This document shows, piece by piece, positions 1 to 6,924 of a stretch of 8,879 nucleotides of DNA. The position numbers and the translations under genes were made by a program. Each line of letters opens with the position of its first letter. Within the stretch, counting starts at the first letter, position 1. The stretch covers positions 1 to 8,879 of the forward strand of contig JAGVCB010000142.1 of assembly GCA_020059445.1 (NCBI GenBank). The letters run 5' to 3'. Source of the DNA: Polynucleobacter sp. (lineage in GTDB: Bacteria > Pseudomonadota > Gammaproteobacteria > Burkholderiales > Burkholderiaceae). The notes under the pieces were generated by a model. That model made no database searches and was not told the DNA's origin. It worked only from the letters and a program-made list of their open reading frames with translations.

Positions 1-2
1 CA

Positions 3-389
3 TTTAATACCAAAACAAAAAAGGTAGATTTTTTTAAAGCCAAAACATTAGTTTCATCAAATCCATATGTAAGCAGTCTTGACGTTCTTAATATTGCTTA
101 TAACTTTATTGATAAAAAATTACCCGATAAAAAGTTCAGTTTTTTTATTACTGACGGTAAGTCTATAAAAAAATATACGATGAATCGTGCTGAGGTGTGG
201 AACTTTCCATTTAATGGAAATAATATTCAAGCCGTTCGCTTTGTTAAGGTAACCTCGCCATCAGACCCTGTAAGCTTAGATATTTGGTACTCCGTGACAA
301 GTCATCTGCCAATGCGTTATGTAATTGGACTAAGCGATAAATATGGGGCAACAATTAAGGCAGAACTTAAAAGCTATAAAAAACTATAG
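3..389 (+). CDS. DUF3108-type protein, C-terminal part (5' end outside window)
   Basis: The frame is open from the left edge to a TAG at 387-389, giving the last 128 residues. The ATG at 180 is internal, because the similar-looking coding frame continues upstream of it without a stop, so the true start lies outside. The C-terminal half has the feel of the DUF3108 family: an EVWNFPF segment, then SLDIWYS, then a LPMRYVIGLSDKYGATIKAEL ending, which resembles the family's closing 'polar strand, P-[VM]-R, hydrophobic, D-[KR]-x-G' pattern. Members are usually secreted or periplasmic proteins of unknown function; the signal peptide would be in the missing part. It is rich in Lys, Asn, Phe and Ile and the DNA is more AT-rich than the genes to its right. 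It converges on modA. The family call is from pattern memory and not certain. Confidence 0.65.
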   Translation, partial: FNTKTKKVDFFKAKTLVSSNPYVSSLDVLNIAYNFIDKKLPDKKFSFFITDGKSIKKYTMNRAEVWNFPFNGNNIQAVRFVKVTSPSDPVSLDIWYSVTSHLPMRYVIGLSDKYGATIKAELKSYKKL

Positions 390-390
390 C
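373..390. terminator. AT-rich inverted repeat at convergent gene ends, possible weak terminator
   Basis: Arms GCTATA (373-378) and TATAGC (385-390) flank a 6-base centre and overlap the stop codon of the DUF3108 gene. Read on the minus strand, the repeat is followed by CTTTTAAG, a short T-run, so it could weakly end the transcript coming from modA. The stem is only 6 bp with two G-C pairs, and no better hairpin was seen in 390-426. The terminator role is a guess. Confidence 0.25.
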
Positions 391-426
391 GATAAGCATA
401 TGGGTTTGGTAACGGCTTGGTTAAAT

Positions 427-1203
427 CTAATTTGTTGAGTACCCATGTGCCCTAAGGACATCCCTTGCCTTCGGGCTTTGCAGATGGGCATAAAAATCAA
501 CAATGGCTTTAGGGGGGTTCTTTAATAAAACCATCCTTTGCTTGATTGGCTCGTGTAAGTTCTCAGGAATTAAGAGGTGATTCGTGAACTGCATCACTTC
601 TTTGGATTTAGCCAAAGAATAGGCCGTCAGCCCAACCCCTGCAGCCCCACTGTTAACAAACATGGCGACTGCAGAAACATTCTCCGCAAAAACAATCTTA
701 TTCTTGGCTAACTCATCAAGCTTCATATTGTTCAAGAACTGGATTGCGGCTTTTCCGTAGGGCGCTGACTCAGGCTTCGCTATGGCAATCTTATTGGTTT
801 GATTGATCAGCCTTTTTAACTCTTCCGAATTTAAGCTTAACTTTAAATTTTTTGATTTATGTCCAATTAATGCCAAGCGGCCAATCGCATAAACCTTTCC
901 ACCATCAACTGTTAAGCCCTGACGATGCAAAGTCATCGGAAAGCTCTCATCAGCAGACACAAATAAGTTAAACGGTGCCCCTTGTTGTATTTGACGAGCA
1001 AAATTACCAGACGCCCCATAAATAATTCTGAGGTCTTGCCCACCAGCCATTTTGTATTGTTGATAAATCTCATCCATGGCGGGCTTCATATTGGCAGCCA
1101 CCACCACTGTGGCTTGCTGAGCATTTGCCAAAGAAGCAAACAAAACTGTTGCTACCGATAGGAGAGTTTTTGAAAGAAATAATCTTTTATTCATCACAGT
1201 CAT
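427..1203 (-). CDS. modA: ModA-like periplasmic oxyanion (molybdate-type) binding protein
   Basis: A 258-residue substrate-binding protein of the ModA family, which captures molybdate or tungstate in the periplasm for an ABC importer. Residues 1-28 are a signal peptide (basic MNKR start, hydrophobic core, ANA|QQ cleavage). The mature part shows the family landmarks: VAANMKPAM (about 35-43), YGASGNFARQI (62-72), GAPFNLFVSADESFP (75-89), a Y-A-x-G-R-L strand (105-110), APYGKAA (147-153) and ENVSAVAMFV (174-183). The first ligand loop has Asn (N38) where E. coli ModA has Ser. Together with S65, Y149 and V176 this matches the Azotobacter ModA2-type binding site rather than the E. coli type. The start could be the ATG at 1203 or the in-frame ATG at 1194; the second gives a more typical MNKR signal peptide, and neither has a strong ribosome-binding site. 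It lies 22 bases after ntrX, in the same direction. No modB or modC is in the window, so the ligand is inferred from family only. Confidence 0.85.
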   Translation of the reverse strand: MTVMNKRLFLSKTLLSVATVLFASLANAQQATVVVAANMKPAMDEIYQQYKMAGGQDLRIIYGASGNFARQIQQGAPFNLFVSADESFPMTLHRQGLTVDGGKVYAIGRLALIGHKSKNLKLSLNSEELKRLINQTNKIAIAKPESAPYGKAAIQFLNNMKLDELAKNKIVFAENVSAVAMFVNSGAAGVGLTAYSLAKSKEVMQFTNHLLIPENLHEPIKQRMVLLKNPPKAIVDFYAHLQSPKARDVLRAHGYSTN

Positions 1204-1215
1204 ATACAGCTTAGT

Positions 1216-1230
1216 GAGTAGTAACTACTC
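1216..1230. repeat. 15-base palindrome over the ntrX stop, ahead of modA
   Basis: GAGTAGT (1216-1222) and ACTACTC (1224-1230) are perfect inverted arms around one A at 1223, overlapping the ntrX stop codon (TAG, 1227-1225). As RNA it could fold into a 6-bp stem with a 3-base loop. There is no T-run after it, so it is not a standard terminator. It could be an operator, an RNA processing site, or chance. Confidence 0.4.
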
Positions 1231-1902
1231 GCCCTTGTAATTGCCAACATCAATGCCTAAAGCTTTGAGCTTTCTGTAAAGGTGCGTTCTCTCTAAGCCG
1301 GTCTTTTCAGCAACGCGTGTCATGCTGCCTGAAGCTTGATTGAGATGGTATTCAAAATAAGCTTTTTCGAATAAATCTCTAGCTTCTCTTAATGGTAAAT
1401 CAATGTAACTTAAATTAAATTCAGCTTGATTGCTTTCAACTTCTTCAACAATAAACTCTTCGATCTTGCTAGTTACTTGTACAGACCCGTCAGCCTTGAT
1501 GTCAGTTTTAGTTTCAACAACAAACAACTCTTTGGGCGGTGCTTTTTCTAAAGCTTGCTCAACTGTTTTTAATAGCTTTTGGAGTGCAATGGGTTTTTCT
1601 AAAAAGTTAACCGCTCCAATTCTTGTGGCTTCAACAGCTGTATCAATCGTGGCATGTCCGGACATCATCACCACGGGCATGGTCAGCTGACCATTGTTCG
1701 ACCACTCTTTTAAAAGAGTCACGCCGTCCACATCAGGCATCCAGATGTCTAATAGAACTAGATCAGGCTCAAGATTTTCTCGGGCTTTTCTTGCCTCGTC
1801 TGCGTTCTGTGCAGAAACCACAGAGTGCCCTTCATCCGTTAGGATCTCATTGAGTAGCTCTCTGATACCCATCTCGTCGTCAACAACTAAGATACTTGCC
1901 AT
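1225..1902 (-). CDS. ntrX: NtrX-like response regulator, receiver plus Fis-type HTH, no AAA+ domain
   Basis: A 225-residue cytoplasmic response regulator and the partner of the NtrY kinase encoded just upstream. Residues 1-118 form a complete receiver domain: acidic pocket D8-D9, phospho-acceptor D52 in LLDIWMPDVDG, conserved S81 in MMSGHAT, and K103 in LEKP. Residues about 120-165 are a polar, acidic linker. Residues about 168-216 form a Fis-type helix-turn-helix (LREARDLFEKAYFEYHL, then VAEKTGLERTHLYRKLKALGI), the pattern found at the end of NtrX and NtrC. Full NtrX proteins are about 430-460 residues and carry a sigma-54-interacting AAA+ ATPase between these parts. Here it is absent: no Walker A and no GAFTGA loop. 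So this protein should bind DNA but not remodel sigma-54 polymerase. The ATG at 1902 is 2 bases after the ntrY stop. The frame is intact and both domains are whole, so this looks like a family form rather than a broken gene. Confidence 0.88.
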   Translation of the reverse strand: MASILVVDDEMGIRELLNEILTDEGHSVVSAQNADEARKARENLEPDLVLLDIWMPDVDGVTLLKEWSNNGQLTMPVVMMSGHATIDTAVEATRIGAVNFLEKPIALQKLLKTVEQALEKAPPKELFVVETKTDIKADGSVQVTSKIEEFIVEEVESNQAEFNLSYIDLPLREARDLFEKAYFEYHLNQASGSMTRVAEKTGLERTHLYRKLKALGIDVGNYKGE

Positions 1903-1904
1903 AA

Positions 1905-4148
1905 CTAACTTTGCTTCACCAGTTGATTGAAATAAATAGACACCTCAGCACCTACGAGCTGATCGTCTTCCATGCGATTGCGTAATTCAATTCTTGCGCC
2001 GTGCTCATCCACAATTTTCTTTACAGTGGCAAGACCTAGGCCGGTGCCCTTGGTCTTTGTTGTCACATAGGGTTCAAAAGCACGACTTAAAATTCTTGGG
2101 GCAAAACCTGTACCCGCATCCAAGATACTCAACTTGACAATGCCTTTGCTAACCTTATCATTTTCATTGGAATCTGGGTACGGCAAGAATTCTGTTTTCA
2201 CCAATATTGAAAACTCACCTTTGTTGGCTTCAACACTTGCATCAAGACCATTTTGAATCAGGTTATGGATCACCTGACGAATTTGCGTCGCATCCGCCAA
2301 TATCGGTGGACATGCTTGGTCTAAATCTGCACGCACCGGGGTGCCACCATACAAGCCCAAGACATCAAGCACCAAGTCATTGATTGATAACTCTTGTAAC
2401 TGCGCTTCCGGTGTTTTAGCGAAATCTCTAAAGTCATTCACCATTTGCTTCATAGCTTCAACTTGAGTAATGATTGTTGTTGTGCTGCGCTCAAGAAAAT
2501 CCTGTTGCTGAGGATCCAAATGATCTTTCAACTTCAGCTGAATCCTCTCGGCAGACAGTTGAATCGGTGTTAAAGGATTTTTGATTTCATGAGCCAAACG
2601 TCTCGCCACATCGCCCCAAGCAATCGCGCGCTGAGCCGTGATAACCTCTGAAATATCATCAAACACAACGATGAATAGACCGCTTGGTAAATGTGTGCCA
2701 CGAACTAACAAGGTAATACCATGGTCATGCTGAGAATCTATATGGCTTGATGCATCCAAAATGATTTGCTTTTGCCAGTGATCACTTTGGTCATTACTAG
2801 AAATCTCATGGGCACTGAATGCCTCTTTGATCGCAACTTCAAATTCTTGTAAACGGGCGATACCGCTCAAGCTCTTGCCAATTAACTGGTCTAAAGGAGC
2901 ACTAAAAATTCTCGAGGCACCTGCATTAGAAACCACCAACTTAAACTCGGCATCCAACACGCACACACCAGCAGTTAAGTTAGATAAAACACTTTCAGAA
3001 AACGTTTTTGAATCTTCTAATAAATTTCTTGCCTCTAATAACTGCCTGGTCATTACATTGAATTGCTTGGTCAATAAGCCAAGCTCATCTCCGGTATTTA
3101 ATTCTGGCCTAGGAGAAAGATCTCCTTCTGCAACTGCTTTGGTTCCCTTGAGCAACATGATCAATGGCGTGGCCAGCTGGCGCCCTAACAATAAGGCTAA
3201 AGCCATGGCAATGAACAGCGCTAAAAATAAAGTGATTGTCAGCGTGCCGATATACATCTTTCGCAATCCTGAGCGACCAAGCGCTTTTTCTTGGTACTCA
3301 ATGTAGGCACTTTGAACAGCCAAAGCATTATTGCTCAGACTTTCTGGCATGTTTTTAACGAGCAATAAATATCTGTCTTCTAATTGAGAGCGCAAATTAA
3401 ACCCGCCCAAACTAGCGCCAGAAACACTATCAATTGGGATCAATAATTTAATGGTGTAAGTCTTTTTAGAAATTTCCGGATTCGGCTCATCAATCTGCGC
3501 AAAATATCCCAGTGACTTTGCTTGCTGCAACTTATCAGCTTGAGACATCTCAGAAACAGCGGAATTTAAACCAAGACCGGCACTGGCTACAACCTTGGAA
3601 CTTAAGCCAAATAAAGTAATTTCTTCAAGGCTGTTTTGATCGCGTTGTCTGGATAACAGTAAAGTTAGAGCACCTTCGCCTGAAGCGCGCGACGTCGCTT
3701 GAATCTGCGTTGCAATCTCTCGACCCTTGCTTAACAAATCTGTACGAGAAATCTCAATCGATGTTCTGCCCAACTGCAAACCTGCCTCAAGAGCGCGCTC
3801 AACCTTGACGTCAAACCAAGACTCAATGCTGCGAGAGACAAACTGCAAAGAAACACCGTAAAGAATCGCCCCTGGCAACACTCCTACCAAAGCAAAAAAT
3901 ATCGCTAATTTAGCAATCAGTCTTGAACCAAAATACTTTTGACGCAAGCGCATAGCCAAATTAAAAACCAAGGCAATGATCACCAGTAAAAACAACACCC
4001 CAATAACCACATTGGCGGCATATAGCAAAGCAAAATATTGATCAAAGAAAGACGTATTGGCTGAAGCAAAAGCTAATAGCAATAGTAAAATTAGCGCTAA
4101 AAATACCACAACGCTAATCAAAAAAGGCTTAGCCAATAATCTCATCAT
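1905..4148 (-). CDS. ntrY: NtrY-type membrane sensor histidine kinase
   Basis: A 747-residue inner-membrane sensor kinase, close to the usual NtrY length. Membrane segments are at about 9-30, 42-65, 79-103 and 300-322. Between the third and fourth is a periplasmic region of roughly 190 residues that probably holds the signal-sensing part. A HAMP linker (323-375, with PL near 328 and EGDLSPRPELNTGDELGLL) leads to a PAS domain (about 385-500). The H-box is RRLAHEIKNPLTPIQLSAER with phospho-acceptor H520. The ATPase domain has the N-box HNLIQNGLDAS (N629, N633), the G1 box LDAGTGF (676-682), an F-box FEPY, and the G2 box KGTGLGLATV (700-709). All catalytic boxes look intact. Its ATG overlaps the stop of the DUF4390 gene (ATGA) and ntrX follows after 2 bases, so the three are probably translationally coupled. 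In other proteobacteria NtrYX responds to nitrogen, redox or envelope conditions; the signal here cannot be read from sequence. Confidence 0.93.
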   Translation of the reverse strand: MMRLLAKPFLISVVVFLALILLLLLAFASANTSFFDQYFALLYAANVVIGVLFLLVIIALVFNLAMRLRQKYFGSRLIAKLAIFFALVGVLPGAILYGVSLQFVSRSIESWFDVKVERALEAGLQLGRTSIEISRTDLLSKGREIATQIQATSRASGEGALTLLLSRQRDQNSLEEITLFGLSSKVVASAGLGLNSAVSEMSQADKLQQAKSLGYFAQIDEPNPEISKKTYTIKLLIPIDSVSGASLGGFNLRSQLEDRYLLLVKNMPESLSNNALAVQSAYIEYQEKALGRSGLRKMYIGTLTITLFLALFIAMALALLLGRQLATPLIMLLKGTKAVAEGDLSPRPELNTGDELGLLTKQFNVMTRQLLEARNLLEDSKTFSESVLSNLTAGVCVLDAEFKLVVSNAGASRIFSAPLDQLIGKSLSGIARLQEFEVAIKEAFSAHEISSNDQSDHWQKQIILDASSHIDSQHDHGITLLVRGTHLPSGLFIVVFDDISEVITAQRAIAWGDVARRLAHEIKNPLTPIQLSAERIQLKLKDHLDPQQQDFLERSTTTIITQVEAMKQMVNDFRDFAKTPEAQLQELSINDLVLDVLGLYGGTPVRADLDQACPPILADATQIRQVIHNLIQNGLDASVEANKGEFSILVKTEFLPYPDSNENDKVSKGIVKLSILDAGTGFAPRILSRAFEPYVTTKTKGTGLGLATVKKIVDEHGARIELRNRMEDDQLVGAEVSIYFNQLVKQS

Positions 4149-4750
4149 GGCTGAGCCCCTGGAGCTTGTGCGGCTGGCTCTACTACTGGTGCTTGTGCCA
4201 CGGGTGCGAAATCAAAGCGATGCCAATCACTTTGCAAATTCCAAGACTTAGAGTTGATTGCATTCACCTGAAAAGGCTTTGCTAATTGATTGGTGTCTAA
4301 GCGTATCCTAAGGGCAGCCTGATAGGCTTGTTTTGATTCAACGGCACTAGAGTCAACCACCGCCCATTCCTCGATGGTTTTAACTGCAGCTATTGCTTGC
4401 TTTAATGTTGCGGCAGTCAAGCTGAAGGTACCTAAAGTCACGCGATATTGATTTGTTAGGGCTTGATAAGATATTTTTGATGTGCGCTGAACATCCACAA
4501 TCTTGTTATCGAACCAATACCATCGTTTTTTAGTTAACTGGAACTCAGTCACAAAATGAAGTGTCACTCCTTTGTTAACTAATTGTTCAAGGGCGGGGCT
4601 TAGTTCTAACTGAACGTCGGCATTTAACACCCATGATTTTTCAAGTGGGGTCAAACTAACATTGCTAAAACTGATTTCATTGGCGTGCGCAAAGCTGACC
4701 GTTACGATCAGCAAGAAAATCTTAGCAATCGAATTGAATAGTTGGCGCAT
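4145..4750 (-). CDS. DUF4390 secreted protein (proline-rich signal peptide protein)
   Basis: A 201-residue protein of unknown function, of the DUF4390 family that sits beside ntrY in many Burkholderiales. The ATG at 4750 is chosen because the protein then begins MRQLFNSIAK, followed by a hydrophobic core and AHA|NE, a clean signal peptide (residues 1-23). Longer in-frame starts at 4804 and 4792 would overlap the end of rsmB and push the signal peptide inward. The mature domain (24 to about 182) has family landmarks: a RWYWFD strand (76-81), a SYQALTNQYRV segment (94-104) and a RLDTNQLAKPFQVNAINSKSW segment (150-170). The tail (183-201) is a short Ala/Pro/Gln repeat (AQAPVVEPAAQAPGAQP). The stop overlaps the ntrY start (ATGA). 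No catalytic motif is visible. Its location suggests a periplasmic or membrane-side role connected with NtrY, but that is inference from position alone. Confidence 0.85.
   Translation of the reverse strand: MRQLFNSIAKIFLLIVTVSFAHANEISFSNVSLTPLEKSWVLNADVQLELSPALEQLVNKGVTLHFVTEFQLTKKRWYWFDNKIVDVQRTSKISYQALTNQYRVTLGTFSLTAATLKQAIAAVKTIEEWAVVDSSAVESKQAYQAALRIRLDTNQLAKPFQVNAINSKSWNLQSDWHRFDFAPVAQAPVVEPAAQAPGAQP
4156..4160 (-). promoter_or_regulatory. Ribosome-binding site of ntrY inside the DUF4390 gene
   Basis: AGGGG lies 7 bases before the ATG at 4148, inside the last codons of the DUF4390 gene. It supports the first of two adjacent ATG codons (4148 and 4145) and an ATGA overlap start. Confidence 0.5.
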
Positions 4751-4772
4751 GCTTATTATTAATCTGAGGCTT

Positions 4773-6008
4773 TCATTTTTCAAAAAGCGCATAAAAAAAT
4801 CCATCGTGCTGCTTTGATGGCAAAAGCTGACCAGGGGCTTTCAATCTAACCGCATCTGGCATGGCATTCAGCCACCACTTGGCTTGCAGCTCTCCCTCAT
4901 CTGGGAATACGGAGCAAGTGACATATAGTAACTTACCACCCGGCTTTAACAAGTCCCAAAGGGCTGTGAGGATTTTTCTTTGTGCCACCTGCAGATTCTT
5001 GATGTCACCCTCTTGGCGTAAATAGGTGATGTCAGGATGTCTTCTCACAATGCCCGAAGCAGAGCATGGCACGTCTGCAATGATCGCATCGTATAGCTCG
5101 CCGCCGAACCACTCTTTTGGAGTCGACGCATCACCAATAATGATGTGGCCACCCTTGAGTTTTAAACGAGCAAAGTTTTCTTCAATTCTTTTGGCTCTTG
5201 ATACATCGATCTCAAGAGCATCTAGCTGAATATCGTATTTTTCTAAAAAGTGTGCGGCCTTACCTCCAGGAGCTGCGCATGCATCAAGCACCCTTTGTCC
5301 TGGAGAAAGCTTGAGTAATTCTGCAGCGACTTGAGCCCCCGCGTCCTGAACTGAACATGCGCCCTCAAAAAACCCCGGGATCTGTGAGACAGGTATTGGA
5401 TTCTTTAACTCAATGGCACCAGATAATTTTTGCCCGCCAACCGAATCAATCAACTGATACTCAATGCCGCTCTTACTTAAATCATTTAAATATTTTTGAG
5501 CGCCTACATCATCCTTTAGAAATCGATGATTAAGGCGCAGTGTTAGCGGCGGCTTTTCTTTTGATGCCGCCAGAATATTCATGTGCTGCTCTGGGTACGC
5601 GTACTTTAATTTTCTTGACCACCACTCTGGATAAGAAGGATACCGTTCTTCAGGAATTTCTTGATACAGTTTTTCATTTCTGAGGGCTCTGCGCAACACC
5701 GCATTGATCAACCCTCTGGCAAAACCAAGATTGCTATCTAGGCTGCTTGCATTCACTGCCTCATTCACCAAGGTGTGTGTGGCATACATTGGCTCGCTAT
5801 TTTTTTCTGGCAACAAAGCAATTGCAGCCCAAAGCAAATAGAGCGTTAGGCCTGGTGGAGTCTTTTGAACATATTGATTTAAAACTTCCTGGGCCCAAAA
5901 ACCTCTTCTTAGAGCTTGAAAGGCAATGCTCTGAACGGCAGGCCTTAAATCGGGCGATATACCTTGAAGAGCCAAAGTCAGAGAGGTCCCGTTTTGGACC
6001 TCCTGCAA
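4773..6008 (-). CDS. rsmB: 16S rRNA m5C967 methyltransferase RsmB (start codon uncertain)
   Basis: A cytoplasmic SAM-dependent enzyme that methylates C967 of 16S rRNA. From the TTG at 6008 it has 411 residues: an N-terminal NusB-like helical domain (to about 130), a linker with VQDAGAQ (220-226), then the methyltransferase core with SAM motif I LDACAAPGGK (241-250), an acidic strand end LEID (265-268), motif IV DVPCSASG (312-319, C315) and motif VI YVTCSVF (362-368, catalytic C365). All key residues are present. The frame has no ATG between the upstream in-frame stop (6101-6099) and 6008. The family-like stretch SLSKALFASAKVLQEVQ lies partly upstream of the TTG, so the real start is probably earlier on a rare codon such as CTG at 6071 (432 residues) or ATC at 6062 (429 residues, the E. 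coli RsmB length). It follows htpX without a gap and is 22 bases before the DUF4390 gene. Confidence 0.92.
   Translation of the reverse strand: MQEVQNGTSLTLALQGISPDLRPAVQSIAFQALRRGFWAQEVLNQYVQKTPPGLTLYLLWAAIALLPEKNSEPMYATHTLVNEAVNASSLDSNLGFARGLINAVLRRALRNEKLYQEIPEERYPSYPEWWSRKLKYAYPEQHMNILAASKEKPPLTLRLNHRFLKDDVGAQKYLNDLSKSGIEYQLIDSVGGQKLSGAIELKNPIPVSQIPGFFEGACSVQDAGAQVAAELLKLSPGQRVLDACAAPGGKAAHFLEKYDIQLDALEIDVSRAKRIEENFARLKLKGGHIIIGDASTPKEWFGGELYDAIIADVPCSASGIVRRHPDITYLRQEGDIKNLQVAQRKILTALWDLLKPGGKLLYVTCSVFPDEGELQAKWWLNAMPDAVRLKAPGQLLPSKQHDGFFYALFEK
5983..6002 (-). promoter_or_regulatory. Strong hairpin at the 5' end of rsmB
   Basis: On the minus strand GAGGTCC (6002-5996) and GGACCTC (5989-5983) form a perfect 7-bp stem with the 6-base loop AAAACG. 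It begins four bases after the TTG at 6008 and takes in most of an AGGAGGT sequence that looks like a ribosome-binding site. It is inside the reading frame, so it may be only coding sequence, but its strength and place next to an unclear start make a role in translation possible. Confidence 0.35.
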
Positions 6009-6063
6009 TACCTTGGCCGAGGCAAAAAGTGCTTTTGAAAGGCTGATGCCTTGTTGTTTGATA

Positions 6064-6924
6064 TCAGCCAGGATATGTTCCAGTTCTTGCCATTTGCATC
6101 AAGCGAGCAACGCGCTCTTCGGTTGGCGAATGGGTTGAAAACAAACCCGCTAAGCCGCCACCAGCAAGAGGGCTCATGATCATCATTTGCGCAGTCTCAG
6201 GATGTCTTTCGACAGCATCAAAATGTCGACCACTCGCAACGCGGTGAATTTTGTCCAATGCCATGGCCAGCGCCTCTGGATCATTACAAATCTCTGCGCC
6301 CCCTCGATCAGCTTCATATTCACGGGCACGAGAGATTGCCATTTGAATTAAGCTGGCTGCCAAAGGCGCCAAGATGGCTACCAAAATGCTCGCCATAGGA
6401 TTGCTTGGACGACCATCAGAGTTTCTGCCACCAAAGAACATGGCAAAGTTTGCAAGCGCAGACAACGCACCAGCCATGGTGGCTGAAATGGTTGAAATCA
6501 AAATATCCCGATGTTTGACATGGGCCAACTCATGGGCCATGACTCCGCGGATTTCTCGCTCAGACAACACCCTCAAAATACCCGTGGTCGCAGCAACTGC
6601 AGAGTGTTGAGGATTACGGCCTGTTGCAAAAGCATTTGGGGAATCCTCTTCAATCAAATAAACCTTTGGCATCGGTAATTCCGCTCTTTGGGCCAACTCA
6701 CGCACCATTCGATAAAAATGAGGCGCCGTCACTTCATCAACTTCTTTGGCATTCATCATTTTCAAGACCATCTTGTCAGAAAACCAATAGCTAAAGAAGT
6801 TCATACCGAAGGCCAAAAGCAAAGCCATCAACATCCCTTGTTCGCCACCAATCATGCCACCGACGACAACAAAGAGACCAGTGATGCCGGCCATTAAAAC
6901 GGCTGTCTTAAACCAATTAAACAT
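6064..6924 (-). CDS. htpX: HtpX, heat-shock-type membrane zinc metalloprotease
   Basis: A 286-residue M48B protease of the inner membrane that cleaves damaged or misassembled membrane proteins on the cytoplasmic side, a partner in quality control to FtsH. Two N-terminal membrane segments (about 7-24 and 27-47) precede the catalytic part. The zinc motif HELAH has H131, E132 and H135; the third ligand is E202 in SRAREYEAD. Two further hydrophobic segments lie at about 143-165 and 176-197. Other family marks are NAFATGRNP (97-105) and [11 protein letters not shown] (265-275). The ATG at 6924 is chosen because MFNWFKTA is the usual HtpX N-terminus and an AAAGGA lies 8 bases upstream. The frame can be read further to a TTG at 6969, but that start has nothing to support it. 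The gene follows fmt after 95 bases, the largest gap in the minus-strand run, so it may have its own promoter. Confidence 0.96.
   Translation of the reverse strand: MFNWFKTAVLMAGITGLFVVVGGMIGGEQGMLMALLLAFGMNFFSYWFSDKMVLKMMNAKEVDEVTAPHFYRMVRELAQRAELPMPKVYLIEEDSPNAFATGRNPQHSAVAATTGILRVLSEREIRGVMAHELAHVKHRDILISTISATMAGALSALANFAMFFGGRNSDGRPSNPMASILVAILAPLAASLIQMAISRAREYEADRGGAEICNDPEALAMALDKIHRVASGRHFDAVERHPETAQMMIMSPLAGGGLAGLFSTHSPTEERVARLMQMARTGTYPG

Noticed and set aside
180..389. A separate 69-residue gene starting at ATG 180
   Set aside because: The same frame is open to the left edge and the upstream residues fit the same protein, so this is the tail of a longer gene.
1225..1902. ntrX as a pseudogene or deletion product
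   Set aside because: The frame is intact, receiver residues and HTH are complete and the linker is clean, so an AAA+-less form is the simpler reading.
2827..3306. 159-codon plus-strand frame inside ntrY
   Set aside because: It lies opposite a region of ntrY with clear HAMP and PAS sequence; composition is that of an antisense frame and no domain or start signal is visible. Several shorter plus-strand frames (1430-1930, 5026-5229, 5747-6046, 6374-6897, 7084-7347) are rejected for the same reason.
4147..4210. Ala/Pro/Gln repeat at the DUF4390 C-terminus as a DNA repeat
   Set aside because: It is a short low-complexity tail without exact tandem DNA units; such tails are common in this family.
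4751..4804. Longer DUF4390 start at 4804 or 4792
   Set aside because: It would overlap rsmB and put 14-18 extra residues before a clean signal peptide that begins at 4750.
6060..6110. An htpX-rsmB fusion by ribosomal frameshift
   Set aside because: No slippery heptamer or downstream pseudoknot is evident at the htpX stop, and both products are independent enzymes; a non-ATG start explains the junction more simply.
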